Shown in pieces: positions 1 to 5,603 of a stretch of DNA of 11,415 nt. Positions within the stretch are counted from its first letter, which is position 1; each line of letters opens with the position of its first letter. A model generated the notes under the pieces. That model searched no databases, was not told the origin of the DNA, and saw only the letters and a program-made list of their open reading frames with translations. The stretch comes from Oscillospiraceae bacterium. GTDB lineage: Bacteria > Bacillota > Clostridia > Oscillospirales > Oscillospiraceae. The position numbers and the translations under genes were made by a program. The stretch is taken from the NCBI GenBank assembly GCA_031255955.1, contig JAIRRO010000110.1, positions 1 through 11,415 of the forward strand, given 5' to 3'.

Positions 1-35
1 TGTGGAAGCGAGTTCGAGCCTCGTCGCCCGCTCCA
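1..35 (+). tRNA. 3' end of a glycine-type tRNA, cut by the window start
   Basis: The sequence shows a T-arm (GCGAG stem at 8-12, loop TTCGAGC at 13-19, CTCGT at 20-24), a 3' acceptor strand CGCCCGC at 25-31, discriminator T32 and encoded CCA at 33-35. The complementary 5' acceptor strand would be GCGGGCG. That strand together with U73 fits bacterial tRNA-Gly. The anticodon lies outside the window, so the isotype is inferred from the acceptor end only. Because an identical fragment at 158-192 lacks a 5' half, this copy could also be a fragment rather than a working tRNA. Confidence 0.6.
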
Positions 36-99
36 ATAAGCCGCAGTGTCCTCACGTTAGCGGCAGTCTCAATGGGCAGCATACGAGCGCCCCTCCACC
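1..99 (+). repeat. direct repeat copy 1 (tRNA-Gly 3' end plus spacer)
   Basis: Bases 1-99 are identical to 158-256. The unit starts inside the tRNA variable region, runs through the CCA at 33-35, and continues for 64 bp of non-coding spacer. The spacer has two weak inverted repeats: GCCGC at 40-44 with GCGGC at 60-64, and GGGC at 74-77 with GCCC at 89-92. Identity ends at base 99. The left end is open, since the match reaches the window edge and the repeat may extend further upstream. Confidence 0.9.
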
Positions 100-101
100 T
101 T

Positions 102-114
102 GTGCCGCAGGCAC
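102..114 (+). repeat. small hairpin between the direct repeats
   Basis: GTGCC at 102-106 pairs with GGCAC at 110-114 around a 3-nt GCA loop, followed directly by the palindrome GCACGTGC (111-118). There is no T-tract, so it is not a terminator. It belongs to the 58-bp hairpin-rich block (100-157) that separates the two tRNA-fragment repeats. Confidence 0.5.
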
Positions 115-133
115 GTGCAATTCGAGGTGGGGT

Positions 134-157
134 CCCCGCGCGGCTCGCCGCGTGGGG
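134..157 (+). repeat. REP-like GC-rich palindrome
   Basis: CCCCGCGCGG at 134-143 pairs with CCGCGTGGGG at 148-157 around a CTCG loop, giving a 10-bp stem with one G-T pair. GGGG at 129-132 also gives an overlapping palindrome, GGGGTCCCC (129-137). No T-tract follows, so this is not an intrinsic terminator. The palindrome abuts the tRNA fragment at 158 exactly, where a normal tRNA-Gly would have its anticodon arm. It resembles extragenic palindromes scattered in clostridial genomes, but family membership is an inference. Confidence 0.6.
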
Positions 158-192
158 TGTGGAAGCGAGTTCGAGCCTCGTCGCCCGCTCCA
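158..192 (+). pseudogene. truncated tRNA-Gly fragment
   Basis: The fragment keeps the T-arm (165-181), the acceptor 3' strand (182-188), the discriminator and CCA (190-192). The first ~40 nt of a tRNA are missing. It arose by duplication of the segment at 1-35, or both are remnants of one tRNA gene. Confidence 0.7.
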
Positions 193-256
193 ATAAGCCG
201 CAGTGTCCTCACGTTAGCGGCAGTCTCAATGGGCAGCATACGAGCGCCCCTCCACC
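158..256 (+). repeat. direct repeat copy 2 (tRNA-Gly 3' fragment plus spacer)
   Basis: This is an exact copy of bases 1-99. It holds a tRNA 3' fragment at 158-192 (T-arm, acceptor strand, CCA at 190-192) and the same 64-bp spacer. There is no GCGGGCG acceptor 5' strand, D-arm or anticodon arm in the bases before it, because the palindrome at 134-157 occupies that place. This copy therefore cannot be a complete tRNA gene. It ends 6 bp before tRNA-Cys. Confidence 0.9.
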
Positions 257-262
257 AAGCAT

Positions 263-337
263 GGCGACATAGCCAAGCGGTAAGGCCAGGGTCTGCAAAA
301 CCCTCATCCCCCGGTTCGAGTCCGGGTGTCGCCTCCA
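263..337 (+). tRNA. tRNA-Cys (anticodon GCA)
   Basis: A complete 75-nt cloverleaf is visible. The acceptor stem pairs GGCGACA (263-269) with TGTCGCC (327-333). The anticodon stem pairs AGGGT (288-292) with ACCCT (300-304) around loop CTGCAAA, placing anticodon GCA at 295-297. The T-arm pairs CCCGG with CCGGG around a TTCGAGT loop. U73 (base 334) is the usual discriminator for tRNA-Cys, and CCA is encoded at 335-337. It decodes UGC and UGU. A terminator follows 4 nt later. Confidence 0.97.
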
Positions 338-341
338 GCCC

Positions 342-371
342 AAGACCTCACCTGTCGGTGGGTCTTTTTTT
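342..371 (+). terminator. intrinsic terminator after tRNA-Cys
   Basis: AAGACC (342-347) and CACC (349-352) pair with GGTG (357-360) and GGTCTT (361-366), with a single bulged T at 348 and a TGTC loop. The stem runs into a T-tract at 365-371. It ends the tRNA transcript and separates it from the lysA promoter. Confidence 0.92.
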
Positions 372-409
372 ATTTTACAAAGTTTTTTGCGAATTTTCGC
401 ATATTGCTC

Positions 410-439
410 TTGACAAACGCCGCCGTTCGAGATTAGAAT
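410..439 (+). promoter_or_regulatory. sigma-A promoter for lysA-proBA
   Basis: A perfect -35 box TTGACA (410-415) is followed after 18 bp by TAGAAT (434-439), one mismatch from TATAAT. An AT-rich stretch at 361-410 may act as an UP element. Transcription would start near 446, leaving a leader of about 67 nt before the TTG start of lysA. That is too short for a lysine riboswitch or a T-box. Confidence 0.8.
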
Positions 440-455
440 ATCGTAATTGTCGTGC

Positions 456-475
456 AAAGCCTCCCGGTCGGCTTT
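456..475 (+). promoter_or_regulatory. small leader hairpin upstream of lysA
   Basis: AAAGCC (456-461) pairs with GGCTTT (470-475) around an 8-nt loop, followed by only one more T. It sits in the lysA leader. It could be a weak attenuator or an mRNA-stabilising stem, but there is no visible alternative structure and no leader peptide. Chance occurrence is possible. Confidence 0.3.
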
Positions 476-496
476 TATCGGCGGATTATTCTTTAC

Positions 497-502
497 AAGG
501 GG
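497..502 (+). promoter_or_regulatory. RBS that fixes the TTG start of lysA
   Basis: AAGGGG lies 10 nt before the TTG at 513 and is the only good Shine-Dalgarno match in the leader. An in-frame TTG at 447 would sit almost on the transcription start, without a ribosome site, so the start at 513 is preferred. Confidence 0.75.
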
Positions 503-512
503 TGCGCCCGAT

Positions 513-1757
513 TTGAAAAAAACTTTTGTCACGCTTGAGAAGCTCCGTGAGATTACGGAAACATATCCCACGCCGTTTCATTTATACGACGAGCGCGGAA
601 TTGAGGAAAACGCGGAACGCCTGAAATCCGCTTTTTCTTGGAACCCCGGCTTTCGCGAGTATTTCGCCGTCAAGGCAACCCCCACCCCGGCGATATTAAA
701 GCTGTTGCAAAAACACGGCTGTGGCGTAGACTGCGCTTCTATGACAGAGCTTGTTATGAGCGAAAAATGCGGCTTTAAGGGCGTGGATATAATGTTTTCG
801 TCCAACAACACGCCGGACGCGGAATTTATAAAAGCCGCCGAACTGGGCGCTGTTATCAACCTTGACGACATCACCCACGTCGCCGCGCTGCGTGATCTTG
901 TCGGAATTCCGAAAAAGATTTCCTGCCGCTTCAACCCCGGCGGAACCTTTGAAATCGCGAACAGGGTTATGGACAACCCCGGCGACGCGAAATATGGTAT
1001 GACGCGCGACCAAATTTTCGCGGCGTTTGCTGAGCTGAAATCCCTCGGCGCGGAGGAATTCGGCATACACGCGTTTTTGGCGTCTAACACCGTTTCCAAC
1101 GATTATTATCCCGTTTTGGCTGCCCGGCTTTTCCGTTTAGCTGTAGACCTTAAACGCACCGTCGGGGTGCATATCTCGTTTATAAATCTCTCCGGTGGCG
1201 TGGGTATTCCGTATCGCCCGGAGCAAAAAGCCGGCGATATTGATATTATGGTAATCGGCGAGGGCGTCCGCCGCGCATATGAAGAAATTTTATCCCCTGC
1301 CGGGATGGACGACGTCGCTATTTATTCTGAGCTTGGTCGGTTTATGCTTGGTCCCTATGGGTGTCTTGTCACGCGCGCCATGCGCGAAAAGCATATATAC
1401 AAGGAATATATCGGCGTTGACGCCTGCGCCTGCGACCTAATGCGCCCCGCGATGTATGGCGCGTATCATCACATCACGGTGATGGGTAAGGAAAACGCCC
1501 CGGCGGAGCATACATACGACATTACAGGCTCCCTGTGCGAAAACAACGATAAATTCGCCATTGACCGCCCGCTGCCCAAGATTGATATGGGCGACCTGCT
1601 TGTAATCCACGACACGGGCGCGCACGGGCGCAGCATGGGGTATAACTATAACGGCAAGCTGCGCTCCGGCGAAATTATGCTGCGCTCCGACGGTTCATTT
1701 GAGCTTATACGGCGACCGGAAACGGCGGAGGACTATTTCGCCACCGTCATCTGGTGA
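513..1757 (+). CDS. lysA: diaminopimelate decarboxylase
   Basis: PLP-dependent, fold-type III decarboxylase that converts meso-diaminopimelate to L-lysine and CO2 in the cytoplasm. From the TTG start it is 414 aa, normal for LysA (about 420). The N-terminal barrel has the PLP lysine in FAVKATP (K54) and the glycine-rich phosphate loop LSGGVG (about 227-232). The C-terminal part has VDACACDLMRPAMYGAYH, the CENND motif (about 342-346; CESGD in classical LysA) and GAHGRSMGYNYN. The usual HxH/HIGS segment reads GIHAFLASN, and the EPGR-like motif reads ELGR. Both suggest a divergent LysA branch. Other PLP decarboxylases of this fold (ornithine, carboxynorspermidine) are less likely because the CENND and MRPAMYGAYH motifs are specific to LysA. 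It is first in an operon with proBA; no other dap genes are present. Confidence 0.93.
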   Translation: MKKTFVTLEKLREITETYPTPFHLYDERGIEENAERLKSAFSWNPGFREYFAVKATPTPAILKLLQKHGCGVDCASMTELVMSEKCGFKGVDIMFSSNNTPDAEFIKAAELGAVINLDDITHVAALRDLVGIPKKISCRFNPGGTFEIANRVMDNPGDAKYGMTRDQIFAAFAELKSLGAEEFGIHAFLASNTVSNDYYPVLAARLFRLAVDLKRTVGVHISFINLSGGVGIPYRPEQKAGDIDIMVIGEGVRRAYEEILSPAGMDDVAIYSELGRFMLGPYGCLVTRAMREKHIYKEYIGVDACACDLMRPAMYGAYHHITVMGKENAPAEHTYDITGSLCENNDKFAIDRPLPKIDMGDLLVIHDTGAHGRSMGYNYNGKLRSGEIMLRSDGSFELIRRPETAEDYFATVIW

Positions 1758-1785
1758 GCTTTAATTCGGGAGTATTGCAAATACA

Positions 1786-2580
1786 ATGAAAAAGAAAAGA
1801 ATTGTCTTTAAGGTTGGTACCTCTACGCTGTGTCACGGAGGTAAGGGGCTTAATTTCCGCAATATCGAGAATTTGGCGCGCGCGCTGGCGGATGTCCGAA
1901 ATTCGGGTTGCGAGGTTGTTTTGGTGTCCTCCGGAGCTATCGGCGCGGGCGTCGGCAAGCTGGGCTTGCCGGAGCGTCCCGCGGAGCTGCGCGTTAAGCA
2001 GGCTGTCGCCTCTGTCGGGCAATGCGAGCTGATTCATATCTACGATAAATTTTTCGGTGAATACGGTTCGGCTGTCGGGCAGATACTTCTTACAAAAGAG
2101 GATGTTGAGCGTCCCGCGGCGCGTCAGAATTTATTGGGTACGTTCGAGGCGCTTATATCGCTCGGCGTCATTCCCGTTGTCAATGAAAATGACGCCGTGG
2201 CGTTTGAGGAAATAGAAACGGAGCGCCACCACGTTTTGGGTGATAACGACACGCTTTCCGCCATCGTCGCCGCGCTTTTGGGCGCCGATTTGCTTGTTAT
2301 CCTCTCTGACATCGACGGACTCTATGACGGCGACCCGCGCCGCGATCCAAACGCGCAGCTTATCCCGGAGGTCACGGAGGTGGACGAGCGCATTGAGGCT
2401 TTGGCGGGCGGCGTCGGTAGCGCCCTTGGCACGGGCGGCATGGTGACGAAGCTTGCGGCGGTGCGCATTGCTGCCGACGCGGGTGTTGATGTTATCATCA
2501 CAAACGGCTCTGATACGCGTAATATTTACGCTGCGGCTTCCGGGGAAAGCGTCGGAACGCTGTTCCGGCGCAAGGCTTGA
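1786..2580 (+). CDS. proB: glutamate 5-kinase (short form, no PUA domain)
   Basis: Phosphorylates L-glutamate with ATP to gamma-glutamyl phosphate, the first and normally proline-inhibited step of proline synthesis. The 264 residues are one amino-acid kinase domain: FKVGTSTL (8-15) for ATP phosphate binding, LVSSGAIGAGVGKLGL (46-61), the glutamate-binding NENDAV (133-138), GDNDTLSA (152-159), SDIDGLYDGDPR (174-185) and the lysine loop GTGGMVTK (215-222). E. coli ProB is about 367 aa because of a C-terminal PUA domain, which is absent here, as in a number of Firmicutes. The start ATG has a weak ribosome site, CGGGAG, 13 nt upstream. The gene lies 28 bp after lysA and 32 bp before proA, so it is probably co-transcribed and perhaps partly coupled. 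Confidence 0.96.
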   Translation: MKKKRIVFKVGTSTLCHGGKGLNFRNIENLARALADVRNSGCEVVLVSSGAIGAGVGKLGLPERPAELRVKQAVASVGQCELIHIYDKFFGEYGSAVGQILLTKEDVERPAARQNLLGTFEALISLGVIPVVNENDAVAFEEIETERHHVLGDNDTLSAIVAALLGADLLVILSDIDGLYDGDPRRDPNAQLIPEVTEVDERIEALAGGVGSALGTGGMVTKLAAVRIAADAGVDVIITNGSDTRNIYAAASGESVGTLFRRKA

Positions 2581-2612
2581 TTTTTCGCACCTTTTGAAAG
2601 GGGTAATTATTT

Positions 2613-3863
2613 ATGTCAATGTCCGCTATTGAACTGCAAGGCAAAAACGCAAAGCAAGCCTCGCGCGCGCTGGCGAAGCTCGGTTCGCAAAAGCGCGACG
2701 CCGCGCTGCGGGCGATAGCCTCCGCGCTGCTATCTGACACGGCGTCGATTCTTGAGGCAAACGCCATCGATATGCAGCGCGGGAAGGAAAACGGTATGCG
2801 CGATTCCCTGCTTGATAGGCTGCTGCTTACAAAGGAGCGCATTGCCGCCATCGCGCAGGGTGTGTCAGAAATTGTCGCCCTGCCTGACCCCTTGGGGCGC
2901 TCAGATTACGAAGCCACGCGTCCTAACGGGCTGCGCATCAGCGCGCGGCGTGTGCCGCTCGGCGTCGTTGCGATTATTTACGAATCGCGCCCGAATGTGA
3001 CGGTTGACGCGGCGGCGCTCTGTCTTAAATCCGGCAACGCCGTGATACTGCGCGGCGGCAAGGAGGCTTACAATTCCAGCGCCGCGCTTACAGAGGTCAT
3101 GCGCCGCGCCTTGCGCGATACCGGTTTGCCGGAGGACTGCGTATCTCTCGTTTCCGACACCACGCGCGAGAGCGTCGGAGAGCTTATGAATCTCACCGGC
3201 TTTGTGGATTTGCTTATCCCCAGAGGCGGTGCGGGACTGATTAAGCATGTATGCGAAAACGCGAAGGTTCCCGTTGTGCAAACGGGCGTCGGCAACTGCC
3301 ACGTCTATGTGGAATCGACGGCGGATTTTGATATGGCGGCGGAGATAATTTTTAACGCGAAGTGTTCTCGTCCGTCCGTTTGCAATGCCGCCGAAACGCT
3401 GCTTGTCGACGCCAAAATCGCGGCGGAGTTTTTGCCGCGCGCAAAAAAGCTGCTGGATACGAAGCATACGGAGCTGCGCGGCTGTCCCGAAACACTGAAA
3501 ATTCTCCCCGACGCGCGCCCGGCGGAGCCTTCTGACTGGGAGGCTGAATTTTATGACTATATCCTTGCCGTTAAAGTCGTATCCGGCTTGGAGGAGGCAA
3601 CCGAGCATATCGCCAAATACGGCTCCGGGCATTCGGAGGCGATAGTGACAAACAGCTATGACGCGGCGCGGCGCTTTACGGATGAAATTGACGCGGCGGC
3701 GGTGTATGTCAACGCCTCCACGCGCTTTACGGACGGCGGCGAGTTCGGTCTTGGCGCCGAGCTTGGCATCTCCACGCAGAAAACGCACGCCCGCGGTCCG
3801 ATGGGCGTAGAGCAGCTTACAAGTCTGAAATACGTCGTTTACGGCAGCGGGCAAATCCGCTGA
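2613..3863 (+). CDS. proA: gamma-glutamyl phosphate reductase
   Basis: NADPH-dependent reductase that turns gamma-glutamyl phosphate into glutamate-5-semialdehyde, the second step of proline synthesis; it takes the unstable product of ProB. At 416 aa it is full length for ProA. It belongs to the aldehyde dehydrogenase superfamily. Visible motifs are RVPLGVVAIIYESRPNVT (113-130), LKSGNAVILRGGKEA (138-152), PVVQTGVGNCHVYV (220-233), the catalytic cysteine in PSVCNAAETLLV (C257), YGSGHSEAIVT (336-346), and the C-terminal NASTRFTDGGEFGLGAE-type segment with HARGPMG. The ATG has an excellent AAAGGGG site 9 nt upstream (2597-2603). The gene ends the operon and runs into a strong hairpin. Confidence 0.97.
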   Translation: MSMSAIELQGKNAKQASRALAKLGSQKRDAALRAIASALLSDTASILEANAIDMQRGKENGMRDSLLDRLLLTKERIAAIAQGVSEIVALPDPLGRSDYEATRPNGLRISARRVPLGVVAIIYESRPNVTVDAAALCLKSGNAVILRGGKEAYNSSAALTEVMRRALRDTGLPEDCVSLVSDTTRESVGELMNLTGFVDLLIPRGGAGLIKHVCENAKVPVVQTGVGNCHVYVESTADFDMAAEIIFNAKCSRPSVCNAAETLLVDAKIAAEFLPRAKKLLDTKHTELRGCPETLKILPDARPAEPSDWEAEFYDYILAVKVVSGLEEATEHIAKYGSGHSEAIVTNSYDAARRFTDEIDAAAVYVNASTRFTDGGEFGLGAELGISTQKTHARGPMGVEQLTSLKYVVYGSGQIR

Positions 3864-3884
3864 TGAGGATGTAAATGCTTGCAA

Positions 3885-3919
3885 AAACGCGGGAGATGAA
3901 GTTTTCATCCCCCGCGTTT
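3885..3919. terminator. bidirectional intrinsic terminator between convergent genes
   Basis: A 16-bp stem (3885-3900 with 3904-3919), one A-C mismatch and a 3-nt GTT loop sit between proA (+) and the response regulator gene (-). On the + strand the stem is followed by TTTATTATTGTTATT; on the - strand it is followed by TTTTTGC, so it can stop transcription from both sides. Confidence 0.88.
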
Positions 3920-3943
3920 ATTATTGTTATTGATCGGCGTCGC

Positions 3944-5020
3944 CTAATCCTTCAGGCTGTCCTCAAGCTTTTCAAACTTGTCCGCGACCTCAAGGAAAAC
4001 ATCGACAAGCACGGGGTCAAACTGCTTGCCTCTTGATTCCGTGATGATATCCATCGCCTCTCCGTGAGAAAACGGAGGCTTATAGCAGCGCTGATTCACA
4101 AGAGCGTCGTAAACGTCCACGATGGACAGCAGACGCGCCGAAAACGGAATGTCATACGCCGCCAGTCTGGAGGGATACCCCAGCCCGTCCCAGCGCTCGT
4201 GGTGATAATACGCAATCTCGCGGCAATAGGAAAGATACTCGGCATTGTCCCCGAACATTTCCATAATGCTGTCGATTATCTCACCGCCCTTGACGGTGTG
4301 CTTCTTCATTTCTTCAAATTCTTCCTCGGTCAGGCGTCCCGGCTTTAGAAGTATCGTGTCGGAAATGCCTATCTTGCCGATATCGTGCAGGCTTGTTGCC
4401 CGAACGATGGAGTGCGCCTTCGCGGGTGTGATTTTTTGCTCCGCGACATAGGTTTTGTATTTGGGATCCGTCATCAGCTTGTTTATCATCAGCTCGGAGA
4501 GCATACTCGTGCGCTTGATGTGGGTACCGGATTCAAGGCTGCGATACTCAACCAGGGTGGCGAAGGCTTCAAGCATCTGATCATATGTACGCGTTAATTC
4601 CGCAGTTTTGATTTCAACCAAGGATTCCAGCTCGTTTTGATACCGCGCGAGGCTGATATGGTTGCGCAGGCGCGTTCGCACGACGTCTACGTTAAATTCC
4701 TTGGAGATATAGTCCGCGGCGCCATATTTCAATCCGCGCGATTCGCTTTCTCCGTCCGCCGCCGCCGTGATAAAGAGAACGGGGATTTTTTCTGTCTCCG
4801 GGTTGTTCTTAATTTCCTGAATAACCTCAAAGCCGTCCATACCGGGCATAATGATGTCCAGCAGTATCGCGGTCGGTCGAATCTTTTGATTGAACAGAAT
4901 ATCAAGCGTCTCCGGACCGTCCGCCGCTTCGATTATATCGTATTCGTCCTCAAGGATGTTGGCGAGCAGCATCCGGTTGATGTCAACATCGTCAACAATT
5001 AAAACTAAATCTCTCATCAC
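3944..5020 (-). CDS. response regulator with HD-GYP output domain (predicted c-di-GMP phosphodiesterase)
   Basis: 358 aa, cytoplasmic. The receiver domain (about 4-122) has the acidic pair D10-D11, phospho-acceptor D55 in LLDIIMPGMDGFEV, the T/A switch position in FITAAA (about 83-88) and K107. A helical linker (about 123-155) leads to an HD-GYP domain (about 155-350) with H167, HD at 212-213 in LHDIGKIG, H241 in KKHTVKGG, HHERWDGLGYP (273-283) and VDVYDAL (301-307). All metal-binding motifs look intact, so hydrolysis of cyclic-di-GMP is predicted from family knowledge; the substrate is not proven by sequence. K107 is followed by Glu instead of the usual Pro. GAGG lies 7 nt before the first of two adjacent ATGs. 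The gene lies 48 bp downstream of an HPt gene, suggesting that it receives phosphate from that protein. Confidence 0.93.
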   Translation of the reverse strand: MMRDLVLIVDDVDINRMLLANILEDEYDIIEAADGPETLDILFNQKIRPTAILLDIIMPGMDGFEVIQEIKNNPETEKIPVLFITAAADGESESRGLKYGAADYISKEFNVDVVRTRLRNHISLARYQNELESLVEIKTAELTRTYDQMLEAFATLVEYRSLESGTHIKRTSMLSELMINKLMTDPKYKTYVAEQKITPAKAHSIVRATSLHDIGKIGISDTILLKPGRLTEEEFEEMKKHTVKGGEIIDSIMEMFGDNAEYLSYCREIAYYHHERWDGLGYPSRLAAYDIPFSARLLSIVDVYDALVNQRCYKPPFSHGEAMDIITESRGKQFDPVLVDVFLEVADKFEKLEDSLKD

Positions 5021-5045
5021 GCCGCCTCATTAAATGTGTTATTCG

Positions 5046-5065
5046 GGCGCCCCCTTCGGGACGCC
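5046..5065 (-). repeat. intercistronic hairpin between the HPt and response regulator genes
   Basis: On the - strand GGCGTCCC pairs with GGGGCGCC around a GAAG tetraloop (8 bp, one T-G pair), 3 nt after the HPt stop. No T-tract follows, so full termination is unlikely. It may protect the upstream mRNA or lower expression of the second gene. Confidence 0.55.
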
Positions 5066-5068
5066 GAC

Positions 5069-5389
5069 CTATAGAGTGTCTATTTCAGCGAGTGTCGCTT
5101 CGGACGCCTCGGTAAGCTGTGGCAAGAGGGATGCGTAATCCCCTCCGTTTTTCAACGCTGTTTCTATCTGCAGGGAAAGCGCGTGTACCTCTGTCAGAGA
5201 CAGATTGGCGGCAACGCCCTTTAACGTATGCGCCATCGCGGTGGCGCCTTCAATATCCCCGCCGGTGATTAAAGCTTCAAGCTTTTCGCGATATTCCCCG
5301 TCCTTAAACTTCACCAGCAGCTTCTTATACAGCGCCATATTTCCGCCCACGCGAGTGAGAGCGCTTTCAGAATCAATGTATTTCGACAT
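5069..5389 (-). CDS. HPt domain phosphotransfer protein
   Basis: A small helical-bundle protein that passes phosphate between receiver domains in a phosphorelay. The chosen form has 106 aa, the size of a single HPt domain. The phospho-accepting histidine is in AHTLKGVAANL (His 54 of this form), the classic HxLKG signature. SALTRVGGNMALYKKLLVKF near the start matches the family's usual first helices. The start at 5389 is preferred because AAGGGG lies 11 nt upstream (5401-5406) and the domain begins right there. An in-frame ATG at 5482 would add 31 residues but has no ribosome site and lies only about 2 nt from the predicted transcription start. There are no kinase or receiver domains and no membrane segment. 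It precedes the HD-GYP regulator gene and is probably its partner. Confidence 0.85.
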   Translation of the reverse strand: MSKYIDSESALTRVGGNMALYKKLLVKFKDGEYREKLEALITGGDIEGATAMAHTLKGVAANLSLTEVHALSLQIETALKNGGDYASLLPQLTEASEATLAEIDTL

Positions 5390-5490
5390 ACCCGCAACAA
5401 CCCCTTGTAATAAGAAATTCAACCCCCACGGAGCCTCGGCAGCCAAAACTTCGACTTTATCGGCAGCCGCCCCCGCGTTCATTTGGCTAC

Positions 5491-5518
5491 ATTATAGCAG
5501 AGAAAAATAAAAAATCAA
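5491..5518 (-). promoter_or_regulatory. promoter for the HPt/HD-GYP operon
   Basis: On the - strand TTGATT (5518-5513) is followed after 16 bp by a perfect TATAAT (5496-5491). The AT-rich run upstream (5519-5556) could serve as an UP element. Transcription would start near 5484, giving a 5' leader of about 95 nt if translation begins at 5389. Confidence 0.72.
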
Positions 5519-5546
5519 TCTTTTTTCAATTTTTTCTTTTTTTACT

Positions 5547-5574
5547 TTTTTTTTGCGCCCGTTTATGCGATAAT
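5547..5574 (+). promoter_or_regulatory. probable promoter for the uvrC operon
   Basis: GATAAT (5569-5574) is a good -10 box. The -35 region is only a T-run (around 5547-5552), so the -35 contact is weak. The long T/A-rich tract at 5500-5556 is shared with the divergent HPt promoter and may help RNA polymerase bind both. Confidence 0.5.
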
Positions 5575-5590
5575 GCGTACAAAAGGTCTT

Positions 5591-5595
5591 GGGAG
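5591..5595 (+). promoter_or_regulatory. RBS that fixes the uvrC start
   Basis: GGGAG lies 8 nt before the ATG at 5604. It overlaps the earlier in-frame TTG at 5589, which therefore cannot use it, so the ATG is preferred. Confidence 0.75.
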
Positions 5596-5603
5596 ATTGG
5601 ATT

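Noticed and set aside
70..97. A second tRNA 3' end ending in GCGCCCC-T-CCA at 87-97
   Set aside because: The preceding 17 nt form no T-arm and lack a TTCRA loop, so the resemblance is limited to the last 11 bases.
1..256. CRISPR array
   Set aside because: There are only two copies of a ~99-bp repeat with tRNA content and no regular short spacers or cas genes.
447..512. Longer lysA start at the TTG at 447
   Set aside because: It lies at the predicted transcription start, lacks an RBS, and adds residues with no match to the LysA N-terminus; the TTG at 513 has AAGGGG.
440..512. Lysine riboswitch or T-box upstream of lysA
   Set aside because: The leader is only about 67 nt with one small stem; neither structure fits and no T-box sequence is visible.
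2..516. Overlapping short + strand frames across the repeat region, tRNA-Cys and the lysA leader
   Set aside because: They read through tRNA sequence, palindromes and a terminator, have no ribosome sites, and repeat the same peptide because the DNA is repeated.
2901..3908. 335-codon open frame antisense to proA
   Set aside because: ProA on the other strand has complete family motifs; the antisense frame is rich in Arg and Ala, as expected from GC-rich shadow reading, and has no recognisable domain.
5519..5556. T-rich run as a terminator
   Set aside because: No stem-loop precedes it on either strand; it fits an AT-rich divergent promoter region better.
5589..5603. Earlier TTG start for uvrC
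   Set aside because: It would overlap its own best ribosome site; the ATG at 5604 is well spaced from GGGAG.
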